Positions 57,335 through 64,000 of a stretch of DNA of 64,000 nt are shown piece by piece. The first letter of the stretch is position 1. Every line of letters starts with the position of its first letter. The position numbers and the translations under genes are program-made. The notes under the pieces are model-generated. The model worked only from the letters and a program-made list of their open reading frames with translations. It searched no databases and was not told where the DNA came from. Origin of the DNA: Panorpa germanica (Eukaryota > Arthropoda > Insecta > Mecoptera > Panorpidae); the NCBI GenBank assembly GCA_963678705.1, contig OY783208.1, positions 11,777,782 to 11,841,781 of the forward strand, given 5' to 3'.

Positions 57335-59634
57335 CCTCCATCCTTAGAGAGAAAAATAGAGAAATCTCGTGAAGGTGTCTCGATTTTTCTAGATGTAGTC
57401 GTCACTTCTGTTTCCTGATAAGGGTCCTGCAGCAATAGTATTTGTATTTTGGTTTTTCTTTTATGTGGTCCTATTTGTGGATTCGTTATCTTCTCTCTTC
57501 TATCATTTCTTCTAATATATACTTCTTGAATGTGTTTGTTTATATAGTCCCAATAGTATTTTTTTCTGATTATTTCTTCAATCATATTTTCCTCTGGTTT
57601 GTTGAAAATTGTTATACTTATATCATTTTGTTCATATGTTGGCTTATCATAATATTTTTCTTTTCTGTGAACATTTATCCACATAGTGTGTGCCTCTTTT
57701 TCTGAATCTTCTAGCTTTTCCGGTAAGCACTTAGTTTTGTTTTCCTTTTCAATTTTTCGTTCTATATTATATTTTTTTATTTTCTTATTTTCTGCTTTTT
57801 CTTGCTTTATACTGTATGACTTTTCTACCTCGGAATATTGCATATTTTGTTTTCCTGGTTCTTCTTGTTTCATGTTTTGTTGTTTCTCTATTTCAATATC
57901 TTGTATAGTTTGCTTTTCTGCTACTTGCTTGATTCTTTGTTGATTTTTTACTTTGAAATCTTGAAAGTTTTGATTTTTTGTTTGTTGATTAACCTTTTGT
58001 TTATTTGGTATTTCAAAATGTTGTATTTCTTGATTCTTTGTTTCTTGTTTGACATTTTGCAGATTTTCTACTTTGAAATCTTGCATGTTCTCATCTACTG
58101 TGTCTTGTTTGACGTTTATTTCAACAATTGAATTTTCATCGGTTTTTATTTTAATAAATGTTTTAACATCTTTTTCGTTTACTTCTGTATTCCAAACTTC
58201 ATCTGTAGTGTTTTCACTCTGTACTTTGATTTCAGTATTATATAGTTCCAATTTATTTGAATTCTGAAAGTATATCGGTATCACGGTATCATTAATGGTT
58301 ATCATCTTTTTATTGAAGTTAATATTAGCTCCAAGTTTTGTCAACAAATCCATTCCTAGTAATCCATCAAATTTATCACTACATTTAAACAAAAAGACTT
58401 TACAAATGTCTTGACTCTTAAATATTGGAAATATGGGGATGTGAGCCACTTTATTATGGTTTGTGGTACCATGGGCCGTCTGAATACAAAAAGCTTCTTC
58501 AGAAATACATTGGGGTAAATTTCTGTTTATCAAATTGGGGTTAATTATGGTTTTGGATGATCCGGTGTTTATAAGTAATTTTATGTTGAGTTTGTTATCA
58601 ATTATATAGGGTAGGAAATTACTTGATGTTATATTAATAATTGTTATATTTTCTCTGCTTCCAATCTGTGAATTAATTACTGATGTAGTATCCATAGGTG
58701 TAGGTGTCCACTGCTTCTTAATAGGTTTATTCGCGTATCGGTTCCATAAGTTGCTCTGTTTGGAGAACATTGTTTTTGGTGCTCGCCAATTTTGTTGATG
58801 GGGTTGTTGAAAATTGCTCTGTCTCCGTGATTGATTATCATTAAAATCGGATGTGTGGGAATTGCTCTGTCTCCATGATCGTTTATTATTAAAATCGGAT
58901 GTGTGGGAAATATTAAAGTTCTCCGATTGTTTAGGGTAGTTAAATGTTCTTTGTGTCATTCTGACTGGTTGTTGTGCCAGTTTATTATTCGTATTTTCTT
59001 GCCTTTGCCAATTCCTGTCGTTCTGTTCTTCTGTTACAATAGAGATTGCTTGTTCCACTGTAGTGGGTGCTCTGGTTCTCAAGAATGATCCAAAAGGTTC
59101 CCTTAAGCCTGCTTTAAAAGATTTTAGAGCCATTTCGTCGTAAATTTTTGTCTTCATATTTCTTTCTTCTATTGCTCCATTGCATTTTTGGTTAGCATAT
59201 AATAATGCTCTCAATTTTCTACATTTTTCGTAGAATTCAAGGAATGTTTCATTCCTCTGCCTTATTTCCATCAGTTCTCGCAGTAATGACATCTCATCTC
59301 TAGGGTCGCAAAATGCTTGTGTCAATGTCATTTTAATTTCTGCCCAGCTCTGTATGTCCCTTCCTTCTATTAGTGAGGCAGCTTTTCCAGTTAATTTTGC
59401 CCGAATCGCTTCTATTAAAGCAACGTTGTCGAAGCAATCTAATTTATTTTCATTGAAAAATTGTCCTAGTAACAATTCGCTTCTTCTATTGTAGTCCGGT
59501 AAGCCTTCGGATCTACCATCATACTCTTTTACCATTCCCAAATATTGTTGGAAATTATTATTAGTTGACGTTGCCATTTTTTCTTTTTTATTTATATTCA
59601 ATTGTGTAAAAAGGTAATTCAATTGATCTACCAT
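57325..59634 (-). CDS. Gag-protease-like polyprotein of LTR retrotransposon
   Basis: 769 residues from the ATG at 59634, running into the 3' LTR. Residues about 1-230 resemble retrotransposon Gag (QSWAEIKMTLTQAFCDPRDE, then LRELMEIRQ), followed by an Asn/Gln-rich basic region to about 320. Residues about 345-450 look like a retropepsin: LLINTGSSKTIINPN, and later FDGLLGMDLL, the usual GxD-type closing motif. The catalytic triplet reads N-T-G instead of D-T-G at residue 356 (58567-58569). Residues about 505-635 are five to six degenerate repeats of about 20 residues (Q-DF-V-NQQ-KQ pattern), then a charged C-terminus I do not recognise. No zinc knuckle is seen. The open frame with a missing protease residue and no polymerase suggests a non-autonomous element. 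Confidence 0.8.
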   Translation of the reverse strand: MVDQLNYLFTQLNINKKEKMATSTNNNFQQYLGMVKEYDGRSEGLPDYNRRSELLLGQFFNENKLDCFDNVALIEAIRAKLTGKAASLIEGRDIQSWAEIKMTLTQAFCDPRDEMSLLRELMEIRQRNETFLEFYEKCRKLRALLYANQKCNGAIEERNMKTKIYDEMALKSFKAGLREPFGSFLRTRAPTTVEQAISIVTEEQNDRNWQRQENTNNKLAQQPVRMTQRTFNYPKQSENFNISHTSDFNNKRSWRQSNSHTSDFNDNQSRRQSNFQQPHQQNWRAPKTMFSKQSNLWNRYANKPIKKQWTPTPMDTTSVINSQIGSRENITIINITSSNFLPYIIDNKLNIKLLINTGSSKTIINPNLINRNLPQCISEEAFCIQTAHGTTNHNKVAHIPIFPIFKSQDICKVFLFKCSDKFDGLLGMDLLTKLGANINFNKKMITINDTVIPIYFQNSNKLELYNTEIKVQSENTTDEVWNTEVNEKDVKTFIKIKTDENSIVEINVKQDTVDENMQDFKVENLQNVKQETKNQEIQHFEIPNKQKVNQQTKNQNFQDFKVKNQQRIKQVAEKQTIQDIEIEKQQNMKQEEPGKQNMQYSEVEKSYSIKQEKAENKKIKKYNIERKIEKENKTKCLPEKLEDSEKEAHTMWINVHRKEKYYDKPTYEQNDISITIFNKPEENMIEEIIRKKYYWDYINKHIQEVYIRRNDRREKITNPQIGPHKRKTKIQILLLQDPYQETEVTTTSRKIETPSRDFSIFLSKDGGVI
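57335..57348 (-). other. Polypurine tract
   Basis: On the minus strand the bases just before the 3' LTR read AAGGATGGAGG, the position and composition expected of the plus-strand primer. Confidence 0.6.
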
Positions 59635-59819
59635 ATATTAATAGATGAACCTTTAATCTTCTTGTAGTCCTTTGTCTTTGGTCCTTAGTTATCGGTTCAC
59701 TTCACTATATTTTACACAGCTTATATTTAATTTTATTTAATTTTCGAATCTTCTTCCCTGGGGTGAGTAGATTTGTTCTTTTCCGTCACGATGCGTTGGT
59801 TTTATCTCCGCTGCTAGAC

Positions 59820-59831
59820 GACGACTGCGCC
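59820..59831 (-). other. Primer binding site, tRNA-Ser type
   Basis: On the minus strand the bases after the 5' LTR read GGCGCAGTCG (with the preceding T, TGGCGCAGTCG). This is complementary to a tRNA 3' end of the form CGACTGCGCCA, the acceptor expected for insect tRNA-Ser. Some gypsy-group elements such as 17.6 and 297 are, to my knowledge, primed this way. Confidence 0.65.
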
Positions 59832-60100
59832 AGTTATGTTATTGCTAAGTAAATAACAATATTTAAAATATTATATACTTTATTTATATTGATAAATAAA
59901 GTTTCTCTATAATTATATATTTTATATTACAAAGATTATCTCCTCGATGGAGTATAACTAAAGTACTTGAACAAATGAATTAATCATTTGGTAAAACAAA
60001 ATTGATTTTAGTCAATGTGATTTTATAAATTATCTGGTTACTTAGATAATAAAATATTTAGTTGTTGAAGAGAGAGAGAGAATTGTGTCATCAGATAACT
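59832..60100 (-). repeat. 5' LTR of the nested retrotransposon
   Basis: 269 bp, pairing with 57070-57334; starts AGTTATG and ends ATAACT. It would hold the element's promoter. Confidence 0.9.
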
Positions 60101-60104
60101 CGGG

Positions 60105-60565
60105 TCCTCTGCGTTCGACCTTGAATTGTGGTAATTTCTGTAATCTTTTTGTCAAAACATGCGTTTTGTTAAGAGTCTATTGTACGGGTTTAGTATCGTT
60201 CGATGCTTGTCGTATAGCCTCGAGTTATGCCCGAGCTATGTGTATTTTAATATGGCTGACACTGCTGGTTTCTATTCACGTCGGCTCTGTACCTGTGTGT
60301 CTTGTATGCGTTTCGGGTTTGCTACTTTGAGTTCCCTGTGGTTCTCAAGTATCAATGTCTTTTTTTCTAGATTTCTACGTTTTATTTTTATAGAACTTTG
60401 ACTTAGCTTTTATCCTGTGAAGATCTCTGCTCAGCTTCTGGGTAGTTCTGCGCTGGAATTTAGCTGGTGTTTTTATTCTCTGTAAAGGTGTAAGTCGGGT
60501 AATTTGGATTTTAAACACTTTGGTTTAAGGTTTACACTTGTTTTGTAACCCTCGCCGTCACTAAA
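60105..60565. other. No recognised gene
   Basis: Continues the sequence interrupted by the LTR element. Overlapping short frames exist, but none resembles a known domain. Confidence 0.35.
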
Positions 60566-61479
60566 TGTAACCAGCGCTCGGCTATTGTCAATTAATTAGT
60601 TGGGAAGAGATCAGATTTCCAACGGGTACCGGTTTAAGTCAAAGGGCATTCCACGGGAAATTTAAATCAACCGGTCAAAAAAAAAAAAAACAGGAAAACA
60701 CACACTTGTTTAATAACATATATATATATATATTTAAATCGATATAAACTTGAAGAGTATTTACACTACACACAACAGTATCAATACTTGATTTAACTAA
60801 TTACACATATAAAACCATCAAATTTATAAAGGAATAATAATCACAGGTTGCGATCTGGCACTACTATGTAAAAGTCGCGAATCGGATGTAATGGTTTAAC
60901 GAAAAATCGCGGTATTTGATAAACGTGATGTGACACTCAGGAATTCGGTACCTGATAATTGACAAACTTCTATATTGTTTGAAAACAAAACTAGACTCAT
61001 AGTATACCTGTTGCGAATTAATATTATTGGTATAATTATCGCAATATTGTTCTAATAAGAAAACGTGGTAGGAAGCCGCGCGATTGCTCAAGTATTCCGG
61101 ACCTGAGAACCGACAAGCTTCTATCTTCGCTGAGAACCGTGTGTGACCGTGATTAGACTGCCGCCAAAATCTAATTTGGCGACATATATCGTTCCTAATT
61201 AGTATGAGTGAATCAGCAAGAGACGCTATATCGCTATCTCCTGTGTTCTGTACTCATAAAAACTCATATGTTGATTCTCGGAATTAGACTCGTGCCATCT
61301 CATTGACACATGTGTTTATTAAGATTAGGTCGAGTTCATTACGTAAGTTGCTAGGGGTGTTTGGTTGTTACTTAAATAATGAACCTCGCATATTTTTATA
61401 TATCTAATATTATTAAATTTGAGGAACCACATTGAAAGAAATTGAAGTAAATCCGCGTAATGAAGTCCCGCGGATTACA
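60566..61479 (+). repeat. LTR-like repeat (TGTAACC to ATTACA)
   Basis: About 914 bp, aligning with 34886-35579 and, inverted, with 5535-6085. Starts TGTAACCAGCGCTCGG, ends GCGGATTACA. It contains a TA run (60719-60735) and an internal partial duplication: the block ending GACAAACTTCTAT near 60960 recurs as GACAAGCTTCTAT near 61110. No target duplication was found. Confidence 0.55.
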
Positions 61480-61544
61480 GTTTTTTTATTCACATTTAAC
61501 TCTTTTTAAATGGGAAATTACAATGCTTTTTATCTTATAACTTA

Positions 61545-61700
61545 GACTTATAACTTAGACTTAAATTTATCTTTAAATTTAACTTAGAACTTGGTTACAG
61601 GCAATGATTTTTAAACTTTCTTTTAAAACTTTTGCACTGGCTTTAGACTTAAATTTATCTTTAAACTTAACTTAGACTTTTGACTTTAGACTTAGACGCG
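61545..61700 (+). repeat. Imperfect tandem repeat, about 85-bp unit
   Basis: TTAGACTTAAATTTATCTTT recurs near 61557 and 61641 with similar flanks; the whole stretch is built from CTTAGACTT variants. It is non-coding. Confidence 0.6.
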
Positions 61701-62725
61701 ATCCGTAAATTAATTCTTTTAATTAATCTTGGACTTTGTAAAAACTCTGTATAACTCACAGCTCGTGGACAAAGACCATGTAACGAGACAGACTTTGACA
61801 CGACCGTGAGACCAATTAGCTCTCCTCCGAGGCTAAAATTAGACTGATTTTATTAATGTAATAATTAAAAGGAAGTAAAGAAAATCTCCCACTCTGCTTT
61901 AGTATAACCGAATCATGATCTCATCGATTCTTTGTTTGAAAACCACTGACATCAGCAATTTTACTTTGTATATGGTATTAAAATGCGTAGTACTTTTCTC
62001 TCTGTCTTTCGTTCTGAGTTTCAATAAGTCTATTTCCAATGCTTTATTCTAAACGGAAGTTTTATTATTCTAATTCTTATTTCTAGTTTGATTTTAGTTA
62101 TGATTTTATTGCTTATTTTCTATTCGTGATTTTAACTCTATACTAGGACCCACGTGTCTTCTAAAAACATCATGAGTTCTAAAACTGTTAATTTAATCCT
62201 AATTTGCATATATGGATTTTATCAAAATTCATGTCTGTATCTTATGACAAACTCTGGGTGTTTAAAATGATTGGAAAGATTTATTACTAGTGCATGCTCT
62301 TTAGTTTCTTAAAGCTAAACATATATTTTAAATTTGAATTCAGATATAGTTAAAACAATAATATATTTATAAACAGTTATTAAATCTTTATTTATTTCAT
62401 ATAGTTAATATCGCAACATTGTATTTTAAAAAATGTATATATGGTTATTTGTTTTTCTTAAAGCTACTTAACCTAATTTCATGGGCTCCAGCTTGCCTGT
62501 AACATAAACCAAAATTAATACATTGTACACAGTTCAAAAAAATAATTCAATTATTTTAAAAATATAACACTTCTCCACACTATCAATACAATTTGAACTT
62601 TTGCTTTTGTTTTATGCGTAACCTCCGGTTACAATATGACAAAGTTACCAAAAACATATCAATGGCTCAAAATGTCTTAAGTCTTTCTATGGTAGAAAAG
62701 CTACTGCTGACACCAAATATCGAAA

Positions 62726-62941
62726 ATGATTTTCTTTCTGAGGGATGTTACGGATAAAGATTTTAATGAATTCAACCTACTTAAAATATCAGGTCAACAT
62801 GTTTTAATACATCAGAAAGAAAAGAAAGTTTGTCGTTGCAAATTAAGTGGTTGTGGAAAACCTACGTATTTTATGTGCAAAAAATGCAATATTCAATTGC
62901 ACACAAACTGCTTTGCGGCTTTCCATGAGAAAAATATATAA
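62726..62941 (+). pseudogene. piggyBac transposase, C-terminal Cys-rich fragment
   Basis: 71 residues ending CRCKLSGCGKPTYFMCKKCN, then IQLHTNCFAAFH. The pattern of paired Cys, then C-x2-C, H/C and CF-x2-FH matches the Cys-rich zinc finger that closes piggyBac transposases. It lies about 170 bp before the right inverted repeat of the element, where the 3' end of the gene should be, and about 6 kb from the preceding fragment because of nested insertions. Confidence 0.75.
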
Positions 62942-63399
62942 GTCTATAAATGTACAATATCAATAAAAAAAGTTAATTTAATTTGTAATTAATAATATTT
63001 TAATAAATATATTAAATTGCGATAATTTTTAAATAAAAATAAAAAATTTCTTTAACATTCTTAAAAGAATTAAAAATGCTGAATAGTTGCCAATGTTCGA
63101 AAAATCGAACAGTCGATTTCAGGAAAATTAGTGTTCGGAAAATTTTTCTAATGCAAAATTTGAGTTTTGTAAGTACTCATTAGTTCTTTCAACACATGTG
63201 TTTTTCTATTTTGCGGTAAAAAATGGGTTTGCTGCACTGCGGAGCTGTTGTTTTACTGATTAAATGTTGATGCGTCAATCTCAATTGTCTTGTTCGTAGT
63301 CTGAAGAAGATTTTTTTGAATTGTCTATTGCTGTGATAAGAAGTTTCCCATTTGTTTATATTTTCCTTAATTAATCTTAAATTGTTGTTCCTTATTTGC

Positions 63400-63608
63400 G
63401 GGGTGTGAATAAAATTAGGGGGCCCAGTAGAAAACGTTTGAAAATGTTAAAATTTTAAATTGTGTAATAATTAAATATGTTATTTTAAGAAGAAAAATTC
63501 AAAAATATTTTTAGGGGGCGGTTTTGCAGAGGATAAGAATTGTGCTAGAAAGTTGAAATTTTACTGGTTAACTTTGGTACATAATTTAATAAACGAAAAA
63601 AAAAATTA
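63400..63608 (+). repeat. Fragment of family-2 Helitron
   Basis: Collinear with 51150-51350 and 52900-53120 (GGGGGCCC, then TTGTGCTAGAAAGTTGAAATT and AACTTTGGTA). Neither end is present. Confidence 0.6.
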
Positions 63609-63750
63609 CAAATGGGCTTGTGTCCTATGTCTTAATTTCTATAAAAGTGTACTATCTATAAATTTCTATAAAAGTGTTTGCCAATAATTAGATTACCAAA
63701 ATTTTAATTCAGTAGCGGCGTGATTTTTTGGGGGCAATGTCGCAACAGAG

Positions 63751-64000
63751 CTAGAACGTTAAAATTTGGAACGGGGGCCATATATAGAGTGTCATTAAAG
63801 ACACACTATAGAAATTTGCAACTTTCCAGAGGCGGCGGGCGCTGGGGGCCAAAAACCATATATTTGAAATATATGGCGATGAAAGGCTATAGTTTAGAAT
63901 ATATATTCTTAGATACAAATAAAATAGATCCTCGTGCTAAAATCTAGAACGTTAAAATTTGGAACGGAGGCCATATATAGAGTGTCATTAAAGACACACT
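63751..64000 (+). repeat. 193-bp tandem repeat, runs off the window
   Basis: CTAGAACGTTAAAATTTGGA begins at 63751 and again at 63944, followed in both by GGCCATATATAGAGTGTCAT. One full unit and part of a second are seen. The unit contains two strong inverted repeats (63783-63810 and 63856-63876). It could be a satellite or the terminal repeat of a larger element. Confidence 0.65.

Larger units (their letters stand above)
57070..60100 (-). mobile_element. LTR retrotransposon, gypsy/errantivirus-like, internally deleted
   Basis: 3,031 bp with near-identical LTRs at 57070-57334 and 59832-60100. They start AGTTATG and end ATAACT, the short inverted ends seen in gypsy-group elements. The host bases CGGG at 57066-57069 and 60101-60104 form a 4-bp target duplication. 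Read on the minus strand, a primer site follows the 5' LTR and a purine tract precedes the 3' LTR. The 2.5-kb interior holds one long frame with Gag and protease-like parts; no reverse transcriptase (YxDD) or integrase core is visible. High LTR identity suggests recent insertion. It sits inside the older piggyBac. Confidence 0.9.
55863..63116 (+). mobile_element. piggyBac-type element, dead, with nested insertions
   Basis: Terminal inverted repeats of about 30 bp: left from 55867, G then TGTTCGATTTTTCGAAC, then RTTGGYAA; right, inverted, ending at 63112. The left flank is TTAA (55863-55866), the piggyBac target; the right flank reads TCGA, two changes away. Inside are three transposase fragments in the right order (56118-56285, 56544-56816, 62726-62941). 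The interval between the second and third is filled by an LTR retrotransposon and an LTR. The terminal repeat itself contains the palindrome GTTCGATTTTTCGAAC. Confidence 0.65.

Noticed and set aside
57442-58267. Hydrophobic plus-strand frames opposite the Gag gene
   Set aside because: Phe/Leu-rich antisense of an Asn/Lys/Gln-rich coding region; not membrane proteins.
60085-60401. Two overlapping frames of about 80 codons with Cys-rich segments
   Set aside because: The first begins inside the LTR and neither has a known domain or codon pattern; treated as chance.
63720-63947. 75-codon frame in the terminal tandem repeat
   Set aside because: It spans repeat units and hairpins; non-coding satellite-like DNA is more likely.
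1-64000. CRISPR arrays, bacterial operons or recent bacterial transfer
   Set aside because: No regular spacer pattern, no ribosome-binding sites, and coding regions have introns or insect transposon signatures.

Overview
The window is AT-rich animal DNA with introns, split genes and dense transposable elements. Irritans-type mariner, Jockey LINE, Helitron, piggyBac and a gypsy/errantivirus-like element with an apparent tRNA-Ser primer site all fit an insect. I cannot name the order or species. No prokaryotic operons, tRNA, rRNA or CRISPR arrays are seen.

The left 40 kb is a cluster of seven decayed copies (A to G) of one receptor-like gene family. The copies lie at 2-2023 (A, +), 4558-5061 (B, +), 9639-10627 (C, -), 12300-13376 (D, +), 17204-19078 (E, +), 30093-31856 (F, +) and 37093-40171 (G, +). 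Read together they give one architecture: signal peptide (copy B), a leucine-rich-repeat ectodomain (copy G), one transmembrane helix split by an intron, a cytoplasmic exon rich in Tyr-x-x-Val motifs, and a short last exon ending in Tyr-Glu-Glu-Ile one residue before the stop. Copy G is the most complete but carries two frameshifts, a nonsense codon and an uncertain 5' end. The other copies are deleted, frameshifted or 5'-truncated. Flanks are duplicated in blocks: E resembles A, and the D-to-E interval resembles the stretch downstream of F. A mariner, two LINE fragments and a MITE sit inside or beside the copies.

Two copies of one Helitron lie in opposite orientation at 21643-26816 (-) and 42929-46805 (+). 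The first is full length, with Rep and Pif1-type helicase domains, but has several frameshifts and stops. The second keeps a Rep reading frame of about 1,010 codons after two inferred introns, but has lost the helicase and carries HAY where the first copy has HAH.

The right 15 kb holds a broken C2H2 zinc-finger gene fused to a zeste/SANT-like gene fragment, two short non-autonomous Helitrons of another family, and one intact seven-finger C2H2 gene (54119-55105), the only clearly intact host-like gene. After it comes a nested stack: a dead piggyBac (55863-63116) split by a 3.0-kb LTR retrotransposon (57070-60100) with matching LTRs and a 4-bp target duplication, and by a separate LTR (60566-61479). 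The window ends in a 193-bp tandem repeat.

The strongest candidate for an undescribed system is the LRR receptor family with a modular tyrosine tail. Its architecture and tail motifs are read from the sequence; signalling or immune function is inference.
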